Assembly: GCF_030867095.1 (NCBI RefSeq)
Contig: NC_081837.1
Span: forward strand, 18,045,001-18,109,000
Reading direction: 5' to 3'
Length of the DNA stretch: 64,000 nucleotides
Source: Alligator mississippiensis
Taxonomy: Eukaryota > Chordata > Crocodylia > Alligatoridae
Shown here: positions 32,440-44,142 of the stretch, piece by piece
How the letters are laid out: every line of letters begins with the position of its first letter
Position numbering within the stretch: the first letter of the stretch is position 1
Made by a program: the position numbers and the translations under genes
Notes under the pieces: model-generated
What the model was told of the DNA's origin: nothing
Seen by the model: the letters and a program-made list of their open reading frames with translations, nothing else
Databases searched by the model: none

Positions 32440-32522
32440 CCAGGAGGGATGGAAAGAGTGGGGGGGGGGAGGGAGGGCTGAAGATGGGCTTCCCGCACTC
32501 AGTCCAGGTGGGGGGGGGGGGG
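32440..32522 (+). repeat. G-run cluster
   Basis: Several runs of seven to fourteen G with short spacers (GGGGGGGAGGGG, then nine G, then fourteen G). Low complexity; four-stranded DNA folding is possible in principle. Confidence 0.7.
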
Positions 32523-33229
32523 TTGTGGGCATAGAGCATGGATCCAGTGCGGTCTGGAGAACATACTTGGACATTGGCTTCACCCCTGGGGGAACATGGG
32601 CGGAGGGCTCTTCTTCTACACATTCGCCAGCAACCTGCAAATGGCCACACACTGCAATCCTGGTGTGAACAGATGTGTGAGCAGGTCCAGGGAAAACAGA
32701 GTGAACCCAACAGGTCTTTCCAGCTGTATCTGCTTCAGCTGTTCTGAAACGGGTACATGTACCCCTGGGGGGTATGTGAAGCATCATCAAGGGGTACGAG
32801 ATATATTTCATACATTGTCTAACACAGGTTGAAGGGCCTTAAAAAACCTCTTGACAAATTTGAAATTGCCAGGGTTTTACTGAAGTAAAACACGCATGCA
32901 TGTGGAAACCAGATATCCTACTCCTGCTCCATGCCTCAACTTCACACGGAAATGTCGCTCCAAACACCCATCACTCAGTCATGTAGTCAGTTTTTGAACA
33001 CAGTTGTGTGTTCAAAGTTGTTGCGTTTGCATTTGAGTTTCTTACGTCGTTTTTTTTATACACATGGCAGTTCCACACAAGTAACAGTATACATCTGCTT
33101 TTTCCTTTCATTTTGGTAAGTACCTATGTTCAATTTTACATTATTACCAACCTAAGATGTATATTTTAATTATTTTTTTACTTTGTACTATTTTTCAAGG
33201 ATCGAATTCTTGCTTTGCCCATCCATTTA

Positions 33230-34912
33230 TCATGTCAAAGAGCATTGATACCAGGATTTGTATGTGCAGTATGGCTTTACATTATGCTTGATACAGATTG
33301 TTTGCAAAAGCCACAATGCTTCCATTGCTCAAAAGGCACTTTGCAATGGATACATGAAGCCATCTAAACTTAAAGAGCACCTTCAGGCTGTTCACCCTGA
33401 GAAAGCTGAAGACCCAGAAGCTTTATTAAAAATCAAGCTAGTACGATTTGAAACAAGGGGCACATTCTCCAATCATGGATTTACTCACCAGAAGAAGCCA
33501 GCGCTGGAGGCAAGTTATCACATGGCATTAAGGATCGCCAATGAAAAGCCGCCACATACCATTACAAAGACCCTGGTGAAACCGTGTGCCATGGAGATGG
33601 CCGAGCTGATGTGTGGTAAAGATGCAAAACTAAAAACAGCACAGATCCCATTGTCAAACGATACCACTCACGACCGAATCAAGGACATGTCAGAACACTT
33701 ACACAAACAAGGAGTGGAACAAATCAAGGAAAGTCTGGCAAAAATTGGCTTGCAGTTGGATGAATTAACTCATGTCTCAAATTGCACACAACTTCTCATT
33801 TTTGCTCAATATGTGCACGAGAACTATGTCAAAGAATTTCTCTTTTGTGAGCCACTGAAAGAAACAACGAAGGCAGCAGACATTATAGCTATGATGAATC
33901 AATTTTTCCATTCTAACAGCCTTTCCTGGGACCTTGTAGGAGCTGTTTGTACTGATGGTGCTCCTGCTACATTCAAGAAAAAGTCAGGCTTCATTGCTCG
34001 TCAAAACATGTGAAGCCAAATGTGATCTCTAGTCGTTGCATTCTTCATCGACATGCTTTGGCATTGAAGACTCTTCCAACACTTCTTTCAAATAAGAGGG
34101 ATGTTGTCATCCAGGCCGTCAACTTGATCCGAGCAAGGGCATTGAATCACAGCGTGTTCAAAGCGCTGTGCAAAGAGGTTGGGTCTGAACACACTGTACT
34201 TCTGCTTCACACAGAAGTACACTGGTTATCCAGAGGACAAGTGCTGACTAGGGTTTTTGAACTTCGAGGTTTAATTGAAATGTTTCTGCGTGAAAAGGGA
34301 TCAATTCTACTTCAGTGTTTCATAGATCCGAACTTTATGGTTTCTTTGGCATACCTTGCAGACGTGTTGGGAATTCTAAACGCGGTGAACATTTCACTCC
34401 AAGGTAGAGAGTGACCGTCTTGGAGGCCGAAGAAAAGGTCAAATCCTTTCAAGAGAAGCTGGCTCTCTGGGGAAGAAGAGTGAATTCCAGTAACTTCGCC
34501 AATTTTCCTCTTTGATTAAATTACTTTAGATCAGGCGCATCCAGTGGAACCAAGACTTCGTGAGAGTATTATTATGCCTATCGAAAATCTGGAAGTCACC
34601 ATTGAAGGAATTATCCCGACTATTCAGGTAGCTGACATTTGGGTAAGGAGCCCCTTTACCATTTCTCTTGAACAAATCAGTGATGCCAACCTGGCAAAAG
34701 ACGAGCTACTTGATTTGCGCAATAATCAGAAACTTCGTGCTGATTTTGAATCAATGAAATTGGATCAATTCTGGTGCAGACTGGGGGTGGCATATCCCGT
34801 TCTGACCAAGCAAGCAAGTTCTAGTTCCGTTTGTCACAGCCTCTCTCTGCGAGTCGGGATTTTCAGTGCTTTTTACAATAAAAACCAAAGCGAGGAACAA
34901 ACTGAAAGCTGA
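33230..34912 (+). pseudogene. hAT transposase, ZBED5/SCAND3-like
   Basis: Transposase of the surrounding hAT element. The N-terminal finger is frameshifted: a CFHC pair sits in one frame (about 33315), and MKPSKLKEHLQAVHPE carries the His pair in the main frame. The main frame (33258-34013, 251 codons) goes on with TKTLVKPCAMEMAELM, DMSEHLHKQGVEQIKESL and VGAVCTDGAPATFKKKSGFI, the second catalytic Asp block. The following frame (34010-34414) has ISSRCILHRHALALKTLP, VHWLSRGQVLTRVFELR and LAYLADVLGILNAVNISLQG. The last piece (34544-34912) has LEQISDANLAKDELLDL. The closest relatives in mammals are domesticated genes such as ZBED5 and SCAND3. Three or more breaks make it inactive. Confidence 0.9.
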
Positions 34913-35237
34913 ACATGACATGTGTCTGGCTCTCTCAAAAACGTCACCTAGAATTAAAATGCTGCTTGATAGTAAGCAGCAGCAGTGTTTGCACTAATAA
35001 GTTTTGGCATTTGACATGAAGTGGTGGTTTTTTGCACAACTTCTTCTGTGCGTGGAATAAATAAAGTTTGTTAAAAATGAAAAAGTCTTTGTACGAGTAT
35101 CTTGCTGTTTTTATAGTACACAATTACACGTAGTTTGACATAAAAATTAACTTCCCATTGAAAGGGGGTACGTGAAGTCTCACTCTGAGACCAAGGGGAA
35201 CGTCGACTGAAAAAGGTTCAGAACTGCTGGGCTAGAC

Positions 35238-36165
35238 TATCGAAAGTGAAGAATTGCCTCAAATGTCTAGAGATTGGACAAGTCACACTTCTTTTATGCA
35301 TCTCTTCATAAAAGACCCACATGTCCCAGAACAGGTCCTAGGAGGCGCAGACTGTAGTGTGTATGATCTGCTCTGCTTAACGTTTTGTTGGCCACGGAGG
35401 GGAGCAACAAAAGTCAAATTTTGGAAGACATGATGGATTCTACGCAAGGATGGAGACCACGCTGGACTTATGCAGAAGGTGAGGCACTCACTGACATTTG
35501 GAGTGAAGGGAGCGTCGTGACAACAGGGAACCACAGCAATAATCCTGTTTACATCTCTATTTCTGAACAGGTAGAGCAACTTGGCATCAAATGCGACTGG
35601 GAACAGTGACGCAATAAAATGAAGACGTTAAAACGTGCCTTCCATCGTGTCAAAGGCAATAATTCTCGGTCCAGTGCCTCACGTAGAACAATTCAATTTT
35701 ACAACAAGCTGTCTATCATTCTTAAAAGAGATGCTTCAGAAGCTTGTGTAACCGAGTTTGGGACAAGAGATATGCATCACAAGGAACCAGAAACTCCCTG
35801 GCGCCAAAATACTTGTCAAGACACAGCTACTTTTCAAGTTCCACCGCAATCAGCCTCCTCCTCCAGAACAGAATCGGCCATAGACCAACAACCTTGCTTG
35901 GGACTGCTCAAGGGACCTCTTCAGCACGCAGTCAGAAATGAGCTCCCCCTCTACTCTACTCAACCCAACCCATGCTTTGTGGTACCAGACACCCAGGAGG
36001 CTCAACAGAGGCTCGAAAGAGCTCTCCTGTTCATGATGACGAAGGGGGCTCCGACTCAACCGTCCTTGTGTCGCAGGACTCATCAGGTTCCAAAGAGAGT
36101 ATTGTGTCACGGAGGCAGCGGCAGAGTCCCGAGACAGAGACCCTGCTATCTTCACAAAGGGTGAC
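35238..36165 (+). pseudogene. Myb/SANT-like DNA-binding protein (Harbinger ORF1 type)
   Basis: RWTYAEGEALTDIWSE, then QVEQLGIKCDWEQ, a TGA at 35607, then MKTLKRAFHRVKGNNSRSS and IQFYNKLSIILKRD: a trihelix Myb/SANT domain with conserved Trp residues. After a Ser/Pro/Gln linker, an acidic block DDEGGSDSTVLVSQDSSGSK appears in another frame (about 36040-36100). PIF/Harbinger transposons encode such proteins beside the transposase, and vertebrates have domesticated versions. A donor-like AAAG|GTGACT lies at 36162, so the C-terminal part may be in a second exon (next entry). The exact start was not determined; the frame opens by 35385. Confidence 0.75.
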
Positions 36166-36665
36166 TTGTGAATAACAGTACTGGTATTAATACTGTTAGG
36201 GATTTTTGGTTTTTCAGATTTACACTCATAATTCGGGGGGGCGGAGGGAGAACACGGTACCACTCTCTGTGGCAGATGCTGCACCTGGGCACTCAGCACG
36301 TGCATGTGGGACTGTAGCCACTTCCAGGAGGAGCAGAGCTCCAGGCTCTCATGCCTGATGGGGCTGCCTGCTTCCGCCACCTGCAGAAGTAGCTGATTTT
36401 TGCTGTGGGACATGCACGCAGCTGTCAGGGGGTGGGGTGGGGAGCGTGGATCTTGCTTTAACACACACCCTGAGAAGCAGGGTGCATGCTGTGGTGCTGG
36501 AACAAATTTTGGGGGTACAGACTTATGATGATGATTGAGTGAGAGATAGTAGGCTGTCAGTGGTAGTTCTTGAAGTGGCAGTCCTGTTAAAGCAATTTAA
36601 GAATGACTCGCTTTTCTTCATAAATGGTCAAGAACTAACAAGATTTTTCTTGCTGTCTATGAACA

Positions 36666-37158
36666 GGCGCTCCATCTTCAAGAGCAGTTGCTAACGCTCA
36701 ACATCAACATAATTATAAAAAAATTTTGAAAAAAAAAAAATCAATGAGAAGCTAAAGAAAGAATTCTTCGGCTACTGACTGAAAACATGGCTACTAAGCC
36801 CAGCGCAGAAATTACATCTACATTGAAAGATGCGTTCAATGTGTTAAAGCAGAGTGACCAAGCCAATTTGGAGATTATGAAATCCACTAGTAACTACATG
36901 ATACAAAGTTTTAAGCAATTAAATCAGAAGCTTGATCTCATTTTGAGCAGGAATCAAAGGTTGAAACAGGAGTTTGTAACAGCATTTCATGAATGCCCAT
37001 GTACTGGTAGAAGCATCCAGAGTAGCCCATCCAAAAAAACTCTCCAATCTCTTGCAAAGGCAAGCCGTGCCTCATGTAGCTACAAGAAGAGAGCCTCAAG
37101 GCGCTTCAGGGATGATGATGAGGAGGGTTCAGGGAGGGGGCATCTCATGGGGGAGTAG
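36666..37158 (+). pseudogene. Probable second exon of the Myb/SANT gene
   Basis: After a pyrimidine-rich tract and AACAG at about 36661-36666, ALHLQEQLLTLN-like sequence appears. A frame at 36787-37158 then encodes LKDAFNVLKQSDQANLEIMK, FKQLNQKLDLILSRNQRLKQ and a basic Ser-rich tail, a helical C-terminus like that of Harbinger Myb proteins. Stops and an A run near 36730 separate the two parts. The link to the upstream domain is inferred from order and composition. Confidence 0.45.
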
Positions 37159-38321
37159 GTTCTCTTGACTGGTTTTCTATGACCCCCCCCCCCAGGATTG
37201 GTGTGCTTCTTCTTCCCTTCTTCGTGTACTGCCAAACCAGTATTTGCAAAGCAGATTGTGAACCTAACCTGGGTGTCACAGTGCCATCTCTCTACCTACT
37301 TTAAGAACTTTTTAAAAATTTCTGATAGAACTAAAGTATCACAAAAGGACTTTGAAAGCTGTCCTGTCTTTTTAGTTTCCATACAAGAGGCTGGGTGAAA
37401 ACCTTTTGATGCTGGGCGGGGTGATACAGGGAGGCACCCGATAATATGAATCCCAAAGCTGGTGACAGCCAGCTTGGGGCCAGCATGATCAAAGCTAGTG
37501 TCTCGCAGCTGAGGGCAGTTATCAAGTAGGTCACCAGCCATTAGGCCTTTACAAAGGCATTAGGGGAAATATGCTACATACTGTTGCATAAATTTGTTAT
37601 GGGGCACAGCAGGAAGACAGACAGCTGCAAGATGCCTTTGCGCTACCCAGTGTAGCGACCTTCACGTTAGGCAGGGGCAGCCACTTGGGGTTCTTCCCTA
37701 CCCACTCCATAGGTAATATGGATAATCCCCCCTTTACCTCCCCCCAAATTGTAGTGCACACTACTGTGTACATGCTGCAGCACAACCACCTTCCCAGCAC
37801 GGGACCAGTAGGAATGCTGCGGACACCTGTGCTTTGGGGACAAAGGAGAGTCCGGGACAGCGGTAAGCTGGCGGATGGTGGGGTAACTTGCAAAAGTACA
37901 GCAATTTGGAGTTGAATTTTTGGTATGAGGTAACTGCTCAATCATATCCCAACAGCTCTTTAAAGGCCTGACAGCAGAGATGCAGCAACACAGATGGATG
38001 AGGACTGGTGTCAATGGGGATAGAGATTAATTCCTTAGGTATATAACAGAAAGAATTGTTAAATACAGTTATGCACTCTCATAAGAAAGTTCAAGTACTT
38101 GGATTCTCATATTTAGCAACCAGAGACGCTACACATTGTACAACACAAATTTCAAAAATTTTTGGAAGGAGTGAAACCTGGCAGTGGAGTATGACAACAG
38201 AAGAAAAAAGAAAATTAATCTTTTATTTTGGTACAGATTAAATTATGTTTTTAAATAAAGGTATATTTGTTAATTTTTAAGTTAACTTAATATAATATTT
38301 AAGTTAACTGGGGGGTCACCA
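37159..38321. other. No recognised gene
   Basis: A C run at 37183-37194 is followed by mixed DNA. Overlapping minus-strand frames at 37597-38014 do not show a domain I recognise. The region from 38220 is AT-rich with ATTTAAGTTAACTT-type repeats just before a CR1 tail. Confidence 0.5.
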
Positions 38322-38626
38322 GGAAGTGGGGGATACAATGTTTACCAGGGTGACGGTCGGGGTAACTAGAAACAATGCACACAAGTTGAAAGAGAGCAAT
38401 TTCAGGCTGGACATCAGGAAAAAGTCCTTTATGGTGAGATCGCCAATATATGGAATAGGCTTCCAAGAGAGGTGGTGGTGTCGCCTTCCTTGGAAATATT
38501 CAGGAGATTGGATAGACACCTGGCTGTGGTCATCTGACCCCAGTTCTCTTTCCTGCACAGGGCAGGGGGTCAGACTCATTAATCTAATAGGTCCCTTCCG
38601 ACCCTAATAGCTATGAAACTATGAAT
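38322..38626 (+). mobile_element. CR1 3' end
   Basis: From GGGGGATACAATGTTTACCA to TTCCGACCCTAATAGCTATG and AAACTATGAAT. It includes the last part of ORF2 (FRLDIRKKSFMV, then a block similar to the end of the CR1 at 21.2 kb) and the 3' UTR. Roughly 300 bp; clearly older than the 21-kb copy. Confidence 0.85.
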
Positions 38627-39675
38627 TTAGGTTACTACATTTTTTTTTTTTTAATACAATGCAGCCTTCCTTGCGTTTGCTGGAACTGAGGAAAAACTAG
38701 GTGCCCGTCCCCCTCCTTCCCCCCCACCCCCATGTCCTAGCAGAAACAAACGGGGGAAAAAAAGTTTGGGGTCCAGGTGGAAACAGGCTGGGCAGCTGGC
38801 TCGCTGTGAGAAGGGGATCGCAGAGGAGGCTGGTAAGTGAAGTCAGAAGCAAGATACGTACGAAAAGACATATCATGTTTTTTGGAAATCTCGTTTTCAT
38901 TTATCTAATATAAGCAATAATCAGTAAAAATTTGCAAGATTAGCGCCTGGTGCCCACAAAAATCAGTGCAGGACAAATTAAATGAACTTCCATTGATTTT
39001 CAAGTGAACGCAAGTGGCACCTGGCAGTGCAATAGTTGCAAAGCAGTCAAAAAAAAAAAAAAATCACATCTTCAGGCATATCAGATTCATGTTACACATT
39101 TCAAAGGATCAAAATAACCCTCATGGAAGAAATTTAGGAGCTAAAAATAAAATATGGAGGTATTTTAAAATTACCATACAGAAAATAACTAAAACAATAA
39201 AAAAAAATTAAATAAAAAAAAAAATCAGCAGGTAACGTGGATATACAGACGCGATATAGCTAGCTTAATGGCGATTTTTGTGATGTGGTAACAGGAGAGA
39301 TGTAACATTTACAAGGGCCAAAATTAGCAGCAGTGCATTTCTTTGAAGAATGAATCATTTGCTTTAAAGTCTGAGATCTCGTAAGGTTGATGATTCCTAC
39401 CATAAAGGCCCAAGATTTATACTCCCAGTCAAAATCATTGCTTGCAGCTCTTCTACGTCTAAGAAATCTCTGCCACAATGAGACTGGAACAGCGCACGGA
39501 CAAAGCAAGCAGCTTCACACCTTGCCAAAGACATTTGCAAACTGAATCTGAGTGAGCAAGCAAGGGCCAGGGTTCTTAATTATTCCCAAGCCTTGGTTTC
39601 AATCAGTGTTTCACAGCACCTCCATTGGATAATGCAAGGCTAGGAACCATCCTGGCCTCTCCCCTCTCTCTAAAC
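38627..39675. other. AT-rich DNA without recognised gene
   Basis: A T run at 38641 and A runs near 39048-39061 and 39200-39222. The minus-strand frame at 39260-39508 (82 codons, with LWQRFLRRRRAASNDFDWEY) shows no family that I recognise. Confidence 0.45.
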
Positions 39676-39935
39676 CAGTGGCTTCAATCTTCACCCACAG
39701 CACCCTTTATTAGACTCAAGGGCCCCCCACCCCAGAAGATGCCAGTTCTTTAGTTTTCACTCACTTTTTTAACTTAAGTAAAAATATTATGAGCAATTCT
39801 TCTGTTGCCAAGAACTCAGAAAGACCAATCACCACAGACAGGACAGAGCTGTTTTTAGTACTACTGATTTCCATTTGAAATTTCTAGTTTTTTCTTGCGA
39901 CTCAGGTTTGCTGTGGCCCCCCGTTGGGAATCAAG
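39676..39935. mobile_element. hAT-type MITE, diverged
   Basis: The left end CAGTGGCTTCAATC is followed by ACAGCACCCTTTATT. The right end has GCTGTGGCCCCCCGTTGGGA, which inverted gives the usual CCCAACGGGG interior of this class. The flanks CTCTAAAC (39668) and TTCTATAC (39936) match at 6 of 8, a decayed target duplication. Confidence 0.5.
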
Positions 39936-41514
39936 TTCTATACTCTTTTCAACATCTGATGCCTTCTCTAGGTCACGAAGACCTATTTTTTTTTCTCTCT
40001 CTCATTAAACCCACGCTATTAACTGCTGTCTAGGTCTTCATGGCTCAATACCTACTGCAGCCTCCTAATTTCTGGCCTTCTTGACAGGTGAAGCCAAATC
40101 TCCGCTGCTCACTTAAGCCAACCATATTATTCACTCTCTTAGAGGCTTCACATTGTTTCACCATTACACTCAACACAAAATTGCAGTCCCTTTCCCTTTA
40201 AGGCAGTTATCATTTAGGTTCTTATCATACCACTAGCCAGAATGCCAGTCTCCATTGCCCATCCCCGCCCCACAGTGTCATTTTTCTCCTGGCTGCTCTT
40301 TATTCCTCAACAGCTGGGCCTGTGGGGAAAATGGGAATTTTTGACCTCTGTCTTGTTCAGTAAAACTTCCAAATCGTACTTTGAAAACAAATGCTTAAAT
40401 ATAAATCAATCTTCTCAGAGTGTACTGTATTATCTATGATTTGCCTTATGGTGGCGACTTCAAGTTCATTAACAGCAAGGCCTAGTATTAGAGATAGTAA
40501 CTTAATTCCCTTAAAATGCAGCTTTCCCCTAAGCAGTGCACACTCAGAACACCCCCCATACCACTGAGGTGTACTGGCACCCAGAAGCTGGGGTGACAAG
40601 GTTAAGAGCCATCAAGTTCTCTTTCCAACTCAGAGAACCAAAGGGCAAATCTTGACTATAACAAGTGCAGTATAATGGCAATATTTCCAGCCCGCCCCGC
40701 CCCCCCATTAGTTAGCTAGTTAGCTCCAGTGGAGGCATGTTTTAGCGCCTATATTGACATGTTGGGGCCGATACAACAGAACTGGCAGCACCCAGCTGTT
40801 GGAAGTGTTGCTTCGCAGCCTTCTTGCACCAGGCCAGGCTGGCTCTGGATCATGCTCTTCTCAATACTTCACTTCCTACCCACTTAGGCAATGAACTCTA
40901 TATTTAGTTTGGAGAGGGTGAGAGGCCAGACGTTTGGCAGGAGCTAGCATTTCAACAGCTCTTAAAATTTGGCAAGCCTTAAGCTTGAGCAGTTGTTGCA
41001 CTTGTGCACCCCAGAGCCTAGATATTTCCACAGCAGTGAACTAAACCAATGAACCATTTTCCACCCAGAAAAATGCTAAATTCATTGCTTTTCACTAGAG
41101 GAAAAAAATAAAAATAAAACAACTCTCTTGTTGCAAAGCACTGAGTAGACCCTGAAGAGCTCAGAGTGATTTCAACTCCCTGAACTCCTCTATGAAATCC
41201 CATCTTGTACGTCATGGCTGCGCAGCTAACACGGGCAATGTTGTCTGGCACCTCACAGCAGCCTGAAAAGCAGCACTGAAAAGCAGAAATCTGGGCATGT
41301 CCCTGCCTCGCTTTTTGAGTGTACGCCTGCCAGTTGACACCCAACCCTTAAGACCTTTATGTTGCTGTTCCACCAGGCACTGGATGGTAGGACGACTGCC
41401 TGCATGCAAATACAGGGCACCGGTACACGTGATGCAACTCTGCTCCGATGCATAGTCAGAGCAGACCCGATTAACTGAGTTTGCTGCCAGTCTGCTGAAG
41501 CATGCTAATTAGTG
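39936..41514. other. No recognised gene
   Basis: Mixed to AT-rich DNA. No domain on either strand in the short frames present, and no terminal repeat seen. Confidence 0.5.
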
Positions 41515-41690
41515 CACTCCAGCAGCCTCTGCATCGTGTATTCAGTTGACTGTCCCCGTGTTTTAAAATGGCAGCGCCAGCACTTTAACAAAAGCTCTTC
41601 TAACGAGCTTTGTTAAAGCGCCCCTGCCGCCATTTTGAAGCACAGGATGCTGAATACATGTAACACTGCAGCCGACTTAATTAGAGTGGC
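41515..41690. mobile_element. Fold-back (palindromic) element
   Basis: Arms at 41538-41597 and 41605-41657 are inverted copies: GTATTCAG outside, AAAATGGCAGCGCC / GGCGGCCATTTT-like in the middle, and TTTAACAAAAGCTC / GAGCTTTGTTAAA next to a 7-base loop. The pairing is imperfect but spans over 50 bases per arm. It resembles a MITE or fold-back transposon. Family unknown. Confidence 0.65.
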
Positions 41691-43964
41691 TCTCAGAGCC
41701 GTTCTGTTTAAAGCAGGCCCTCTCTCCACCCCAGAGCATGTATATAGAGGCCCCTAGGGATTTTTCAACAGCTTTTCACACTTACCTCCAGCCGCCACCC
41801 AGAAGCTTGGTAAAGTAACTTAAAGCTGGGTGTTGAAATTTAAAGCAACCTGCTCACTCACTAGCAAACATTAAATTAGAACAAGTTTATTACAAGGGAG
41901 AAGGGGAACAGTGGTACTCCCAGAGCAAAACCTTAACTATTAGCCTTCAATTGTAACTAAAAATGGATCACAGTTACAGTCAGTGGAAAACCAACCTAGG
42001 GAGCTCCCGCCTAGCCGAGTCACTGGGGAAGCGAGTCTCACCCACGGCTGCCATCCAGGGACCACCTGCAGTCCAAAAGAAATTCCTTACTCAAGCCTGT
42101 ATACTTAGTGCAGTGGACATGGGGGGCTGCCAGTTAGCAGCCTGGCACAAAGAAACCGCGCTCTGGGCCAAGCTAAACTCTGATCAGGGGTGTCCGGGAG
42201 AGTCCTCTGGTGCCACAGAAGCATGGCGTGGGATGGCCCAAGAAGCATTTCCATATCTAGTCCCAGCCCAAAAGCCAGTTCCTGGTATCCACAGACAAGG
42301 GGATGGTGTTCCCACGCCAGTGAAGTCTGTCTGCCCCCGGGGTGCAGCTGTATGTGACCTAGATCAGAAATGCGCCAACTCAAGGCAGGTTCCGGAGGTG
42401 AGAAACAAGCAGAGTCTGAAGTGAGGGACGATGGTTGTGGGATGTGCTCGCTCCTTCCCCCGGGGGCCGTTGCCATCCTTTGAGGGGAGCTGTGCAGGAC
42501 CCCAGGCCTTACCGAGGAGGCGGTCCTAGAGATCTCAGCAGCAAACTCATTGGGCTGCGCTGGTTTGCTCTCCTGAGCCCTTCTTCAACACGAGCAGTGC
42601 TTCACAGCGCAGAGGGTACCAGCTCCCTCCTGCCCTGCACTTGGTGCCACAGGCCAGCAGCAGTGACATGTGGCTGAGCAGCCTGGGCTGTGCCAGGTGT
42701 CAAGAGATTGTGCCTGAGTCACACACAGGTCACAAGAGGGGAACGTTCCCATAAGCATTGCTCTTAGGGTTGGTCAAAGAGGGCACGTGGCCCTTCACCT
42801 GGAATTCAGTCACCAGAGGACCTTGGGGCTGGGGAGCACAGCACAGGGGAGAAGGTATCCCTGCTGCAGAACATGCAGGGGCAGTCAGTGGGGTGGGCAG
42901 GGATGGGCAGAGGGCCCTTGAGTGCAGGAGCAGCAAGGTTGGGGGGTTACATTTCTGCTATCTCTTTGCAGGGGGTTCCCGTGGGTCTGTCTGAGAGATA
43001 TGCAAAGGAATCAAGTCCAGACTCTAATGTGTCACTCTGGGCCTTGCTCCAGCCCCCAGCACTTCCCCAACCAGCTCCAGGATGTGCATGAGGCCCAGCG
43101 CTGATGGCCCACCTGGGATGAACATCCACTAACCTGAACGTGAAGCAGGAAGGGTCCCAGATGCCAGAGCCTCCCTGCAAGCCAGTGATTTCCCATCCTT
43201 TCCCCAGCCTGCCTATGCCTCTGCGCCCTGGAACAGAGGCCCCAAGCACAGATATCCCCGCACACACCATCCTTGCAATGCTCCAGGCTGAGCCAGGCAC
43301 CCGGGGAGCCAGAAACCTCAGGGGCCATTTCGAACCACGGTTCGTAGCCCCAAGAGATTCGAAAAGCTTCCAAATCACGAGCCCTGGGGATTTATCCAGC
43401 TCAGCCTTCCCCGCTGCTGGGGAGAGCACTTCTGACATGCAGGTGACACTTCTCTGCTGTGTTAGAGCTACCATAGCTGTGAGGAAAGGCTGAGGGGTTA
43501 AACCCTGCAAGGTGCTGGGTGAAGAGGCTGTGCTTCCCCAGTGTTGTCCCATGCGTGGGGTAGTGGGCCAAGCTGGCTCAACTGGCTGGATCCCAGGGAG
43601 GATGGAGCCTGCTCTGACCACAGCAAACGGTCTTGCTCTGTCCGGTGGGACAGCTGAGCCCTCTGCTTGTACTGCTGAGAGCCAAGGTTGAAACCCCACG
43701 GAGGAGTCGTGACCGGGGCTGCTGAGCAGCACTTGGTGCACAGGCAGCTCCACTGTTTCCTGCCGCACTTGAGCAGCAAAATAGGAAATCCCAGGCCGAG
43801 GTGTTACATGGCGTGACTCTGAAATGCTGAGGAGATCAGACTAGCCCTGAGAGAGGGCCCCACACAGCTCACGGGGCAGGAACTTTGTTCTGAGCTATGA
43901 GCAGACATGGGACACTTTTTACATATGTTTGTGCTGCAGTGCCAGGCACTTTTAAAAGCACCCA
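41691..43964. other. No recognised gene
   Basis: Overlapping frames of up to 273 codons on the minus strand (42947-43768) have no recognised domain and are mirrored by frames on the other strand, as expected for GC-richer non-coding DNA. Confidence 0.45.
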
Positions 43965-44142
43965 GTGCTGCATTACGTACATTTGTATAAACAGTGAAAC
44001 GCATGTCAGCGCTGAGAAAACAGTGCTGGTGCACTTTCGAAGTAAAACACATCAAAAACGTTTTAGTTCAAAACCACACGGCTGCCATTTTCTCAGCACT
44101 GATGCACATTTCACTGTTTATATGAATGCAGGCGACGCAGCA
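43965..44142. mobile_element. Second fold-back element
   Basis: Left arm from GTGCTGC, with TATAAACAGTGAAA and CAGCGCTGAGAAAA. Right arm TTTTCTCAGCACTG, TTTCACTGTTTATA and CGCAGCAC. The centre is GAAGTAAAAC / GTTTTAGTTC around 44054. Arms of about 80 bases pair imperfectly. A nearby GATTAATTGAGTCTGCTCC (about 44174) is like GATTAACTGAGTTTGCTGCC beside the 41.5-kb fold-back, so the two may be related. Confidence 0.65.

Larger units (their letters stand above)
31522..35237 (+). mobile_element. hAT transposon (ZBED5/SCAND3-like), ends intact
   Basis: The exact 8-bp duplication GGCTAGAC flanks 31530-35229. The terminal inverted repeats are CAGCGGTTCTGAACC and, at the right, the complement of CAGCAGTTCTGAACC (14 of 15 match). 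The transposase lies at 33.2-34.9 kb on the plus strand. A second TIR-like sequence, CAGCTGTTCTGAAACGGGTA, occurs inside at 32736, and the DNA between 31553 and 32735 contains an unrelated CR1 tail, so the left part is a later insertion or a nested rearrangement. Total 3700 bp. Confidence 0.9.

Noticed and set aside
39260..39508. 82-codon minus frame as a Harbinger or homeobox-like piece
   Set aside because: Arg-rich start is suggestive but no conserved motif could be matched.
42947..43768. 273-codon minus-strand frame, considered as a host exon
   Set aside because: No domain, no splice-bounded structure, and comparable frames on the opposite strand. Probably chance in GC-richer DNA.
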